DNA of 64,000 nucleotides from CAWEQW01 sp963811365 (GTDB taxonomy: Bacteria; Actinomycetota; Actinomycetes; Propionibacteriales; Nocardioidaceae), in contig CAWEQW010000008.1 in assembly GCA_963811365.1 (NCBI GenBank), positions 124,001 through 188,000 on the forward strand. The letters run 5' to 3'. This document shows, in pieces, positions 9,956 through 18,066 of the stretch; within the stretch, counting starts at the first letter, position 1; every line of letters begins with the position of its first letter. Made by a program: the position numbers and the translations under genes. Under the pieces are notes generated by a model. That model saw only the letters and a list, made by a program, of their open reading frames with translations, was not told where the DNA came from and made no database searches.

Positions 9956-10108
9956 TCAGCCGGCCAGACGGACGAGCACGAGAAGCACCAGGGCCAGGGC
10001 CGAGGAGGCGACGGCCGAGAAGGCGACCACCGCGAGCCCGTCGCGCACCTCGTGGCGCACGCGGCGGACCGGTCGGCCCGTCACCTGCCCGGAGAACGTG
10101 ACGCTCAT
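9956..10108 (-). CDS. Small single-pass membrane protein between mraZ and rsmH
   Basis: 50 codons, ATG at 10108, TGA at 9956. The N-terminal half is hydrophilic and basic (RPVRRVRHEVRDG). The C-terminal half is one long hydrophobic helix ending in RLAG, so a tail-anchored or N-in orientation is likely. A GGGTCGAGC stretch precedes the ATG, and the gene sits 8 bp before rsmH in the same operon. It matches no family I recognise. Position and a clean membrane helix argue that it is real. It could be a small divisome-associated protein; that is inference only. Confidence 0.6.
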   Translation of the reverse strand: MSVTFSGQVTGRPVRRVRHEVRDGLAVVAFSAVASSALALVLLVLVRLAG

Positions 10109-10171
10109 CTGCTCGACCCCTCGTCGTCGTGCTGCTTCGCTGCGGGCTGCATGTGCTGGGCGGGAATGCCG

Positions 10172-10215
10172 CAGGAGCCGTCTGACCAGGTCCCCGCCCG
10201 CTCGCTCCTGGGAAG
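10172..10215 (-). ncRNA. Candidate structured leader (mraW-motif-like) between mraZ and the rsmH unit
   Basis: On the minus strand CTTCCC (10215-10210) is followed by a 7-bp perfect stem, CAGGAGC (10210-10204) with GCTCCTG (10178-10172), around a 25-nt loop. The 231-bp gap from 10109 to 10339 has no gene. From memory, the actinobacterial mraW RNA motif lies at this operon position and has a conserved CUUCCC element. The match is by position and element only, not by covariance. Confidence 0.35.
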
Positions 10216-10339
10216 ATGCCGTCTGGCGCCGGGGAAGGTGCGTCAGAAGGCAAGAGAGGAGCGGACGCGAGACCTCGTCCTACGGTTCCTGCCGCTGTCC
10301 TGTTGTGGGTCCTGGTGCCGTGCTGCTGCCTGCCGCCGT

Positions 10340-10771
10340 TCAGATGACGCCCGGGAAGACCTCCTCCGACAGGTCGGCGAACGCCTGTTCCTGCGCGTCG
10401 GAGTAGCTCTGCCACGACGCGGCGTCCCAGATCTCGATCCGGTTCATCGCGCCGATGACGACGCAGTCCCTCGACAGTGACGCGTACTCCCGCAGCATCG
10501 GCGGGATCGTGACGCGGCCCTGCTTGTCCGGCGTCTCGTCCGAGGCGCCGGCGAAGAACATCCGCACGTAGTCCCGGGCCGACTTGTTCGTGACGGGGGC
10601 CTCGCGGAGCCGTTCGGTGAGCTTGCCGAACTCCTCCATCGACCACACGTAGAGGCAGCGCTCCTGCCCTCGTGTGACCACAAGACCCTCCGCCAGCTCG
10701 TCTCGGAACTTCGCCGGGAGGAAGAGCCGGCCCTTCTCATCGAGCCGAGGAGTGTAGGTGCCGAAGAACAT
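10340..10771 (-). CDS. mraZ: MraZ, transcriptional regulator of the dcw operon
   Basis: 143-residue AbrB-like DNA-binding protein, autoregulator of the division/cell-wall operon. The N-terminal half has MFFGTYTPRLDEKGRLFLP and the second repeat has DETPDKQGRVTIPPMLREYA; these are the two SpoVT-AbrB half-domains with the DEKGR / DKQGR cores. The ATG at 10771 is chosen because GGAGGTGCGCG precedes it; an in-frame upstream extension has no family support. First gene of the operon, 231 bp from the next ORF and 43 bp from the operator repeats. Confidence 0.96.
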   Translation of the reverse strand: MFFGTYTPRLDEKGRLFLPAKFRDELAEGLVVTRGQERCLYVWSMEEFGKLTERLREAPVTNKSARDYVRMFFAGASDETPDKQGRVTIPPMLREYASLSRDCVVIGAMNRIEIWDAASWQSYSDAQEQAFADLSEEVFPGVI

Positions 10772-10814
10772 CGCGCACCTCCGACCCGGCGTCGATGAAG
10801 AAGACCTCCCTCTC

Positions 10815-10857
10815 CTCCACTGCGCACCACGATACTCCACTTCCCTCCACCGTCAAC
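10815..10857 (-). promoter_or_regulatory. mraZ promoter with four MraZ-type operator repeats
   Basis: Read on the minus strand, GTGGAG, GTGGAG, GTGGTG and GTGGAG occur at 10850, 10840, 10830 and 10820, exactly 10 bp apart. TTGACG (10857-10852) and TATCGT about 16 bp later form a plausible -35/-10 pair that overlaps the first repeats. Tandem GTGG-type boxes with one-turn spacing upstream of mraZ are the known MraZ binding pattern. Autorepression through promoter occlusion is the inference. Confidence 0.8.
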
Positions 10858-11044
10858 CATCCGCACCGTGTCCCGGGCGTCTGTCGTCGCTCTGCCCACC
10901 CCTGCGATCCCGTCCTGCTCCGCGCCCGGCCGCGCTCCCACCCGCCCGGTGCCGGCCCTTCCGGGCCGGACCGCGGGGCGGGTGGAGCGGAGTGGGGCGG
11001 CCGGCGCCGGCGGCGAGGGAGGATGGTCTCGGACCGGTGACGAG

Positions 11045-11060
11045 CGGTGACAGGTCACCG
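11045..11060. promoter_or_regulatory. Perfect 16-bp palindrome upstream of moxR
   Basis: CGGTGAC AG GTCACCG is a perfect inverted repeat, with a further CGGTGAC half-site at 11035-11041. A TTGACT hexamer follows at 11070-11075. It lies 65 bp before the moxR start in the 268-bp gap (10858-11124) between the divergent mraZ and moxR units. The regulator is unknown. Nothing else convincing was seen in this gap. Confidence 0.4.
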
Positions 11061-11124
11061 GCCATGGGGTTGACTACAGGCACATCCGGGTGTTCTTCGA
11101 GGAAGACCCGAGGAAGAGGCGAGC

Positions 11125-12120
11125 GTGAGCGCACTGCAGGACGCGGCGGGCCGCGGGGCCGACCTCGACGCCGTGGCGCGCGTCGCGGCCCGGATCCGCG
11201 GCAGCGTCGAGAAGGTGATCGAGGGCAAGCCCGAGGTCGCCCGGCTGGCCCTCGTCGTGCTTCTGGCGGAGGGGCACCTGCTGATCGAGGACGTCCCCGG
11301 GGTCGGAAAGACCATGCTGAGCAAGGCCCTGGCCCGGTCGATCGACTGCACCGTGCGCCGGATCCAGTTCACCCCGGACCTGCTGCCCTCCGACGTCACC
11401 GGGGTGTCGATCTTCAACCAGGACAGCCGCCAGTTCGAGTTCCGTCCCGGCGGGATCTTCGCGAACATCGTGGTCGGCGACGAGATCAACCGCGCCTCCC
11501 CCAAGACGCAGTCCGCGCTGCTCGAGTGCATGGAGGAACGGCAGGTCACGGTGGACGGCACGACGTACCGGCTGGACGCACCGTTCATGGTGATCGCCAC
11601 CCAGAACCCGATCGAGATGGAGGGCACCTACGCACTGCCCGAGGCCCAGCGCGACCGCTTCATGGCCCGCGTCTCGATGGGCTACCCGGTGGAGGCCGCG
11701 GAGATCGCGATGCTCGACTCGCAGACCCGGACGAACCCGCTCGACGCCCTCGCGCCGGTCACCGACTCGGCCGAGGTCCGGGCGCTCGTCGCCGTCGTGA
11801 GCGGGGTGTACGTCGCCGAGGCGGTGCAGCGGTACGCCGTGGCGCTGAGCACGGCCACCCGCAACTCCCCCGAGCTGATGCTCGGCGCCTCGCCGCGCGC
11901 CACGCTGCACCTCGTGCGCGCCGCGAAGGCGGCCGCCGCGATCGACGGCCGGGACTACGTGGTCCCCGACGACGTGCAGGCGCTCGCGGTCCAGGTGCTC
12001 GCGCACCGGATGCTGCCCACTGTCGAGGCGTCGATGAGCGGCCGGACGACCGAGGCCGCGCTGCGGCACATCGTCGCGACCGTCCCGATGCCGGAGAGCC
12101 GGCGGGCCGGGACCCGCTGA
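11125..12120 (+). CDS. MoxR-family AAA+ ATPase
   Basis: 331-residue AAA+ chaperone-like ATPase. Walker A GVGKT at residues 59-63, Walker B VVGDEI near 116-121, then the family segment ASPKTQSALLECMEE and IATQNPIEMEGTY, and the C-terminal lid with ASPRA. Such proteins usually remodel or load partners encoded next to them, here DUF58 and transglutaminase proteins. Start GTG at 11125, preceded by GAAGAGGCGA. It is the first gene of a three-gene plus-strand operon, 14 bp before DUF58 and divergent from mraZ. Confidence 0.93.
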   Translation: MSALQDAAGRGADLDAVARVAARIRGSVEKVIEGKPEVARLALVVLLAEGHLLIEDVPGVGKTMLSKALARSIDCTVRRIQFTPDLLPSDVTGVSIFNQDSRQFEFRPGGIFANIVVGDEINRASPKTQSALLECMEERQVTVDGTTYRLDAPFMVIATQNPIEMEGTYALPEAQRDRFMARVSMGYPVEAAEIAMLDSQTRTNPLDALAPVTDSAEVRALVAVVSGVYVAEAVQRYAVALSTATRNSPELMLGASPRATLHLVRAAKAAAAIDGRDYVVPDDVQALAVQVLAHRMLPTVEASMSGRTTEAALRHIVATVPMPESRRAGTR

Positions 12121-12134
12121 CGAGCCGAGACGAC

Positions 12135-13442
12135 ATGCGCGACGCCCTCGCCGGACTGACCATCCGCGGTCGCGCGTTCCTGGCCGCGGGGGTCACCGCC
12201 TTCGTGTGCGCGCTGGTGCTCGGGCAGGACCCCCTGATCCGGGTCGGGGCCCTGCTCGGGCTGCTGCCCCTGGCCACGGCCTATGTGCTGAGCCGCAGCC
12301 GCTACCGGATGGGCCTGGTGCGCTCGGTGAGTCCCGCCCAGGTCGTCGTGGGCCAGCAGGCGCGGGTCCAGCTCGAGCTGAGCAACGACGGCGTGATGCC
12401 GACCGGCCTGCTGCTTCTCGAGGAGCAGGTGCCGTACGCGCTCGGCGGTCGGCCGCGGTTCGTCGTGGACCGGATGGGGCCCCGGTGGAAGCGCAGCGTG
12501 AGCTACGCGATCCGCTCCGACCTCCGCGGGAGGTTCGTGGTCGGCCCGATGCACGTCCGGCTGACCGACCCCTTCGGGCTCGTCGAGCTCGACCGGACGT
12601 TCCAGAGCACGACCTCGGTGGTGGTGATCCCGCGGGTGCTGCCGCTGCCGCTCATCCCGCTGTCCGGAGCGTGGACCGGCTCGGGCGACAACCGGCCTCG
12701 CGCGTTCGCCAGCGGGAGCGCCGAGGACGTCACGGTGCGGGAGTACCGGCAGGGTGACGACCTGCGCCGGGTGCACTGGCGCAGCAGCGCGCACGCCGGC
12801 GAGCTGATGGTCCGGCGCGAGGAGCAGCCGTGGCAGTCGCGGGCCACCCTCTTCCTCGACAACCGGACCTTCGCGCACCGCGGCAGCGGTGCGGCGTCGT
12901 CGCTGGAACAGGGCGTGTCCATCGCGGCCTCGGTCGCGGTGCACCTGCTCCAGCGCGGGTTCAGCGTGCGGCTGGTCACCGCGACCGGCGAGGAGGACGG
13001 CGGCGCCTGGCACGAGCACAGCGCCTCCACGGCGGAGACCGCGCCGCTGCTCGAGTCCCTGGCGGTCGTCACGGAGGTGAGCCGGACCCACCTGGACGTG
13101 CGGTGGTTGCAGGAGGGCGGCCACTCCGGGCTGCTCGTGGCCGTGCTGGGCGCCGTGAACGAGCACGACCGGTCGACGCTGGTGCGAATGCGGCACTCCG
13201 CCAGCAGCGCACTGGCGCTCTGCCTCGACGTCGGCGCGTGGGCTCAGCCCGGCACGGCGGTCCGCGATGCGCACGTCGCGAGCGGGCTCAAGGCCCACGG
13301 CTGGACCGCGGCGACGGCCGGCCCCCGTGACCCGGTGCCGTCGTTGTGGCAGGAGCTCGGCACCGCCAGTCGAGGCAGGGACGCCCGGGTCACCGGTGCC
13401 CCGGGCCGGACGACGAGCGCAGCGGGCGGTGATGCCTCGTGA
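12135..13442 (+). CDS. DUF58 membrane-anchored protein
   Basis: 435 residues. Two hydrophobic segments at about residues 12-50, then an exposed beta-rich region and the DUF58 core, recognised by DVTVREYRQGDDLRRVHWR and the following MVRREEQPW. This is a vWA-like fold normally partnered with MoxR ATPases. The ATG at 12135 is the first in-frame start after the moxR stop; the ribosome site is weak, so coupling to moxR translation is likely. The stop overlaps the next GTG (GTGA). The substrate is unknown. Envelope or metal-cofactor maturation is the usual guess for such operons. Confidence 0.9.
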   Translation: MRDALAGLTIRGRAFLAAGVTAFVCALVLGQDPLIRVGALLGLLPLATAYVLSRSRYRMGLVRSVSPAQVVVGQQARVQLELSNDGVMPTGLLLLEEQVPYALGGRPRFVVDRMGPRWKRSVSYAIRSDLRGRFVVGPMHVRLTDPFGLVELDRTFQSTTSVVVIPRVLPLPLIPLSGAWTGSGDNRPRAFASGSAEDVTVREYRQGDDLRRVHWRSSAHAGELMVRREEQPWQSRATLFLDNRTFAHRGSGAASSLEQGVSIAASVAVHLLQRGFSVRLVTATGEEDGGAWHEHSASTAETAPLLESLAVVTEVSRTHLDVRWLQEGGHSGLLVAVLGAVNEHDRSTLVRMRHSASSALALCLDVGAWAQPGTAVRDAHVASGLKAHGWTAATAGPRDPVPSLWQELGTASRGRDARVTGAPGRTTSAAGGDAS

Positions 13443-15904
13443 GCCTGCAGGACCGGGTGCACCTGCCGAGCACCTACCTGACGTCGCTGCTGGCGGCGCT
13501 GACCACGTGGCTGACCCTGCAGTCGTGGCGCGGCTTCGCCGAGCGGCCCAGCGGCTTCCTGGTCCCCGCCTTCGGCGCCTGCCTGCTCGTTGCGGTCTGC
13601 GGGATGCTGCTGCGCGCGACCCGGCTGCCGAGGCTCGTGGTCCCCCTGGTCCAGCTCGTCGTGGTGGCCGCCTGGCTGCACCACGGCTGGGCCGCCGAGG
13701 TGGCGCCGTTCGGCTGGCTGCCGACCGGGGAGTCGCTGCGACAGGTCGGCGAGGTCCTGCGCGTCTCGGTGCTCGCGTCGCAGACCTACTCCTCCCCCGT
13801 ACCCAAGAGCGTTCCCGAGTTCTACCCGATCCTCGTGGCGGCCGCTGCGGGCGCGGCGCTGGTGGTGGACCTCCTCGCCTGCACCCTGCGCCGGGTGCCG
13901 CTGGCCGGGCTGCCCCTGCTCGCGGTGTACACGGCCCCGGTGAGCATCCTCGAGGGGGGCGTGGGCTGGCTCGCCTTCGCCCTGGCCGCCCTCTCGTTCC
14001 TGTTCCTGCTGACGGCCGACGAGACGCTGCGGGTGGCGCACTGGGGCCGCCCCACCGACGGCGGGCCGGTCGCCGAGGAGACCGCGTTCGGCGTCGTGGA
14101 CTCCCGCCGCAGCCAGGTCTCCACCGGTTCGCTGTGGACGTCGGCGCGCAACATCGGCCTGGCCGTCACGGGGCTGGCCGTGGTGCTGCCCCTCCTGGTG
14201 CCGACCCTCACCCTCGGGCTGTTCTCGGGCAGCGGCAACGGCCGCGGCGGCAACGGCGACGCCGTCGGCATCTCGAACCCGATCGTCGACCTCCGGCGCG
14301 ACCTGGTCCAGGGGCGCGACGTCGAGCTGCTCCGCGCCACCACGACGGCCTCTGACCCCTCCTACCTGCGGATCTCGGTGCTGGACACCTTCGACGGCAC
14401 CACCTGGCGCCCGTCCGGCCGGGCGATCCCGCTCAAGCAGCGGGCCAACGGACTCGTCACGAGGCCGCCGGGGCTCACCGACTCGGTGCCGGTGCGGCGG
14501 GTGCCGTGGCAGATCACGGTGGACTCCAGGTTCGCGTCCCGCTGGCTGCCCACGCCGTACCCGGTCTACTCGATCTTCGCGCCGGGAGACTGGCGCTACG
14601 ACGCGAACACGCTGGACTTCATCAGCGCGGCGACGAACCAGACCGCCGCCGGGCTCAGCTACCGGCTCGACGACCTGGAGATCTCGCCGACCGCCGCCCA
14701 GCTCAGTCGGGCCGGGCCGGCGCCCAGCACGGTGTACACGCCCTACACCGCGCTGCCCCGGTCCCTGCCGCAGTCGGTGCGCGACCTCGCCCGCCGGGTC
14801 ACCGCGGGCGCGCACACCCGCTTCGCCAAGGCAGTCCGGCTCCAGGAGTGGTTCCGGCACGACGGCGGGTTCACCTACTCGCTCGCCCGCTCGCCCGGCA
14901 CCGGCACGCAGGCGCTGCTGCACTTCCTGCGCCGGGGCCCCGACGGCCGCACCGGGTACTGCGAGCAGTTCGCCGCGGCGATGGCGTTGATGGGCCGCAC
15001 ACTGGGCATCCCCTCCCGGGTGGCGGTCGGTTTCCTGCACCCCGACAAGATCGGCAGGGACACCTACAGCTACAGCACCCACGACCTGCACTCCTGGCCC
15101 GAGATGTACTTCCAGGGCGTCGGGTGGGTGCGCTTCGAGCCGACCCCGGCCTCGCGGACCGGCGCCGTACCCGGCTACACGACCCAGCCGATCCCGGCAT
15201 CGCGCCCGAGCGCCTCGGCCCCCTCGCGCAGCGCGGCGCCGCAGCAGAACAAGCTGGACCGACCCACCGGGCCCTCCGACGGCTCGCGGGCAGGGCGCGG
15301 GTCCGGTTCCGCCGCGCCGGCGACGCTGCTGGTCACCCTCGGCGCGCTGCTGGTGCTCGCCGCTGTCGCCCTGGCGCCGCGGACCGCCCGGAGCTGGGTG
15401 CGCCGTCGCCGGTGGGCAACGGCCGCCGGCAGCGCCGAGCGAGCGGAGGCGGCGTGGGCGGAGCTGCGCGACAGCACCCTCGACCTCGGCCTGCTCTGGG
15501 ACGACACGGTCACGCTGCGACACCGGGCACGCGACCTGGTCCGGGCGTTCGGGCGGCGCGTCGACGACGAGCCCGGCCTGGACCGGTCCACCCTGCGCGG
15601 CGTCGACGCGGACCCTGAGGCGACCCGGGCGCTCGACCGGCTGGTGCGCGGCGTCGAGGACGCGCGCTTCGCGCCGCCCACGAGGAGCGCCGGTCACGAC
15701 CTGGAGGCGGCCGGCACCGAGCAGGAGGACGTCGCCCGCTGCGTGCGCGCGCTGGGCGCCGGGGTCAGCCGACCACGGCGGCTGCGCGCGAGGTGGCTCC
15801 CGCTGTCCCTTCGGGAGCGGGTCCGGCCGAGCACGGCGGCCGACCGTCGGGCGTCGGGTCAGCAGCCGGGAGTGCCGCAGGCCGGGGTGGACCGGGCGCT
15901 CTGA
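13439..15904 (+). CDS. Membrane transglutaminase-like protein (DUF3488/TgpA type)
   Basis: 821 residues. An N-terminal half of about six membrane helices (to residue 265) precedes a large outside domain with the transglutaminase core: Cys in TGYCEQFAAAMALMGR (about residue 508), His in STHDLHSWPEMYF (about 545), then GWVRFEPTP. A Pro/Ser/Ala-rich linker, a last membrane helix near residue 640 and a cytoplasmic DUF4129-like tail follow. GTG at 13439 overlaps the DUF58 stop. Likely acts on proteins or peptides outside the membrane as part of the MoxR-DUF58-TGM unit. Confidence 0.92.
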   Translation: MSLQDRVHLPSTYLTSLLAALTTWLTLQSWRGFAERPSGFLVPAFGACLLVAVCGMLLRATRLPRLVVPLVQLVVVAAWLHHGWAAEVAPFGWLPTGESLRQVGEVLRVSVLASQTYSSPVPKSVPEFYPILVAAAAGAALVVDLLACTLRRVPLAGLPLLAVYTAPVSILEGGVGWLAFALAALSFLFLLTADETLRVAHWGRPTDGGPVAEETAFGVVDSRRSQVSTGSLWTSARNIGLAVTGLAVVLPLLVPTLTLGLFSGSGNGRGGNGDAVGISNPIVDLRRDLVQGRDVELLRATTTASDPSYLRISVLDTFDGTTWRPSGRAIPLKQRANGLVTRPPGLTDSVPVRRVPWQITVDSRFASRWLPTPYPVYSIFAPGDWRYDANTLDFISAATNQTAAGLSYRLDDLEISPTAAQLSRAGPAPSTVYTPYTALPRSLPQSVRDLARRVTAGAHTRFAKAVRLQEWFRHDGGFTYSLARSPGTGTQALLHFLRRGPDGRTGYCEQFAAAMALMGRTLGIPSRVAVGFLHPDKIGRDTYSYSTHDLHSWPEMYFQGVGWVRFEPTPASRTGAVPGYTTQPIPASRPSASAPSRSAAPQQNKLDRPTGPSDGSRAGRGSGSAAPATLLVTLGALLVLAAVALAPRTARSWVRRRRWATAAGSAERAEAAWAELRDSTLDLGLLWDDTVTLRHRARDLVRAFGRRVDDEPGLDRSTLRGVDADPEATRALDRLVRGVEDARFAPPTRSAGHDLEAAGTEQEDVARCVRALGAGVSRPRRLRARWLPLSLRERVRPSTAADRRASGQQPGVPQAGVDRAL

Positions 15905-15906
15905 GC

Positions 15907-15933
15907 ACCGGCCGCCTGCGAAGGGGGGCCGGT
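15907..15933. terminator. Bidirectional hairpin between convergent genes
   Basis: ACCGGCC (15907-15913) pairs with GGCCGGT (15927-15933) around a 13-nt loop. It separates the transglutaminase gene from the convergent DUF3040 gene. There is no T-run, as is usual in high-GC actinobacteria. Confidence 0.5.
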
Positions 15934-16382
15934 CACATGCCGTTCTGCTCGCGGCGGCGCCGCCACCGCTCCTCGAAGCGCTGCATCATCGGCTGGTGCC
16001 CCTGGGCACCGCGGGCACGGCTGCCCCGGCCACGCTTCTTGGACTTGCCGCCGTCGATCACCCCGAGGCCGGGACGCCCGCTCGCCGCGGGACGTGGCTC
16101 GTCGGGGGCCTGGTTCTGGCCGCGCCAGGAGATCAGCGCGACGTAGGAGGACAGGAGCATGATCACGAACCCGGTGATGCCGAGCCAGGTCTGGCTGGTG
16201 ACGGCGCCGGTCATCAGCACCACGACGCCGACGACGAAGACGCCGGCTGCTGCGAGGGACCGGCGACGCGCGTTGCGGCGCAGCGTCGTACCGCGCAGGG
16301 TCGAGGCGAGCTTGGGGTCCTCGGCGACCAGTGCGCGTTCCATCTGCTCCAGCAGACGCAACTCCTCTTCCGAGAGCGGCAC
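15933..16382 (-). CDS. DUF3040 membrane protein
   Basis: 149 residues. It begins with the family signature PLSEEELRLLEQMERAL and EDPKLASTLRG, followed by two adjacent membrane helices (about residues 44-90) and a basic, probably cytoplasmic, tail. The GTG at 16382 is preferred over the TTG 15 nt upstream because GGGAGGAAGAC lies just before it and relatives begin there. DUF3040 proteins are actinobacterial and of unknown function, often near cell-division genes, as here. Confidence 0.9.
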   Translation of the reverse strand: MPLSEEELRLLEQMERALVAEDPKLASTLRGTTLRRNARRRSLAAAGVFVVGVVVLMTGAVTSQTWLGITGFVIMLLSSYVALISWRGQNQAPDEPRPAASGRPGLGVIDGGKSKKRGRGSRARGAQGHQPMMQRFEERWRRRREQNGM

Positions 16383-16524
16383 GTCTTCCTCCCGCAATGA
16401 ATCGTCGCCTTCAGTCTAGGCAGGTGATCCACGCCGCGGTACCCGACCTTGGAAAAATGATCGGCGCTCCGCGGCGGGGCTCCCTAGACTCGGGCCGAGG
16501 GCGGCCGAGACCGAGGAGGGGCCC

Positions 16525-17295
16525 ATGGCGCGGCGCGATCGACGTGTGTCGAGGGTGGTCGGCGGGCTGCTCGTCGCCCTGCTGACCGCGCTGGCCGGCG
16601 CACTTCCGGCTCCTCCGGCCACCGCCGCGCAGGCGCAGGCCCGGCGGGACTTCTCCATGACCGACCCGTTCGCCCGCGAGGTCGTGAGACCCGGTGCCAA
16701 GGACGTCGACCCCTGGCACATCGCCCACGTGTACGACGTGCAGTACCGGCTGCGCTGGCTCGGTCGGCTGGACGTCGCTCCCCGCGGCATCTACGGCAAG
16801 CGCACCAAGGCCGCGGTCATCGCGTTCCAGAGGGCGCGTGGCCTCGACCAGACCGGGGTCGTGGACCACGCCACGTGGCCGGTGCTCATCCGGCGGACCG
16901 TCCGGGGCCGGGCGCACATCCCGGCCGGCTGCCACGGCACGGGCTGGCACTACTGCTACGACCGCCGGCGGCACCAGGCGACCCTGTTCCACAACGGCGC
17001 GCTCTACAACTCGTGGATGGTGCGTGGTGGTGGCACCAGCACGCGCACCCGGACCGGGCGGTTCCGGGTCTACTGGCGCGACGTCGACCACGTGAGCTCG
17101 ATCTTCGGGTCGCCGATGCCCTACTCGCAGTTCTTCTCCGGCGGCGAGGCGATCCACGGGTCGCGGATGATGATGGACCCGTGGGTGGGACACAGCCACG
17201 GATGCGTGAACATGTGGGTCGAGGACGCCCGCCAGCTGTGGCGGGTGACCAACGGCCACCGGCTGGTCGTGCACGTGTACGGCCGCTGGAGCTGA
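16525..17295 (+). CDS. Secreted L,D-transpeptidase with peptidoglycan-binding domain
   Basis: 256 residues. Signal peptide at residues 1-35 (hydrophobic core VVGGLLVALLTALAGAL, cleavage after ATAA). A PG_binding_1 domain at about 55-112 contains VQYRLRWLG and TKAAVIAFQRARGLDQTG. The YkuD catalytic domain has IHGS at about residue 210 and SHGCVNMWVEDA, whose Cys is the nucleophile. It forms 3-3 cross-links or attaches proteins to peptidoglycan. A GAGGAGGGGCCC ribosome site precedes ATG 16525. It is monocistronic, divergent from DUF3040 and convergent with the sigma gene. Confidence 0.93.
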   Translation: MARRDRRVSRVVGGLLVALLTALAGALPAPPATAAQAQARRDFSMTDPFAREVVRPGAKDVDPWHIAHVYDVQYRLRWLGRLDVAPRGIYGKRTKAAVIAFQRARGLDQTGVVDHATWPVLIRRTVRGRAHIPAGCHGTGWHYCYDRRRHQATLFHNGALYNSWMVRGGGTSTRTRTGRFRVYWRDVDHVSSIFGSPMPYSQFFSGGEAIHGSRMMMDPWVGHSHGCVNMWVEDARQLWRVTNGHRLVVHVYGRWS

Positions 17296-17302
17296 CGGGT
17301 CG

Positions 17303-17331
17303 GAGCCCTCGAGCGCGGCGCCTCAGGGCTC
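17303..17331. terminator. Hairpin between convergent transpeptidase and sigma genes
   Basis: GAGCCCT (17303-17309) pairs with AGGGCTC (17325-17331) and overlaps the stop of the sigma gene. It probably serves both directions. Confidence 0.5.
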
Positions 17332-18066
17332 GAGCGCGTCGAGCTTGGCGCGGAGCATCTTGGTGGCTCGGCTGTGCACCTGGCTCACGCGCGCCTCGCT
17401 GACCCCGAGCACCCGCCCGATCTCGGCGAGCGTGAAGCCCTCGAAGTAGTACAGCGCGATGATGATCTGGTCGCGCTCCGGCAGCTCGCCGACGACCTCG
17501 AGCAACGTCTCGCTGACCGTCTGCTCCTCCACTGCGCTGCCCGGGGTGCCGGCCAGCTCGTCGGCGAGGTCGTAGCCGTCGAGCGTCGACTGGTTGCCGA
17601 TGGAGGCCTTGTCCCGCAGGTCGCGCAGGGTGGCGACCGTGAGACCGGCCTTGGCGGCGATCTCCTCCTCGGTCGGCGTTCGGCCGAGCTCCTGCTCGAG
17701 GGCCACCCTGGCCGCCTGCACCTCCCGCGCCCGCGCCCGCACCGAGCGGGGCAGCATGTCCATGCTGCGCAGGCCGTCCAGGATCGCACCGCGGATCCGG
17801 GGCACCGCGAACGTCTGGAAGCTCAGCCCGCGCGCCGGCTCGAACCTGCTGATCGCGTCGATCAGGCCGACCACGCCGTCGGAGACCAGGTCGTCGACCT
17901 CGACGGTGTCCGGAAGCCGTGAGCGCACCCGGCCGGCGACGTACTTCACCAGTGGGGAGTACTGGAGGACCAGCCGGTTGCGCAGCGTGGCGTCGCGGGT
18001 CTCCCGGAACTCCGCCCAGAGCGCGTCCACGTTGTGGCCGTTGGCAGCGCTGTCGGGCCGGCTCAT
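17323..18066 (-). CDS. whiG: WhiG/FliA-family sigma factor
   Basis: 247 residues with all conserved sigma70 regions of the FliA group: region 2 (PLVKYVAGRVRSRLP, DLVSDGVVGLIDAISRFEP, FQTFAVPRIRGAILDGLR), region 3 (ELGRTPTEEEIA) and region 4 (LPERDQIIIALYYFEGFTLAEIGRVLGVSEARVSQ). The ATG at 18066 overlaps the stop of the upstream anti-sigma gene (ATGA). In Streptomyces WhiG is held by RsiG bound to c-di-GMP; the neighbour here supports WhiG over flagellar FliA. No flagellar genes are in the window. The regulon in a probably non-sporulating organism is open. Confidence 0.88.
   Translation of the reverse strand: MSRPDSAANGHNVDALWAEFRETRDATLRNRLVLQYSPLVKYVAGRVRSRLPDTVEVDDLVSDGVVGLIDAISRFEPARGLSFQTFAVPRIRGAILDGLRSMDMLPRSVRARAREVQAARVALEQELGRTPTEEEIAAKAGLTVATLRDLRDKASIGNQSTLDGYDLADELAGTPGSAVEEQTVSETLLEVVGELPERDQIIIALYYFEGFTLAEIGRVLGVSEARVSQVHSRATKMLRAKLDALEP

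Noticed and set aside
17323..18066. Flagellar sigma factor FliA
   Set aside because: Sequence group fits, but the coupled RsiG-like gene and absence of any flagellar gene favour WhiG. Not strictly excluded.
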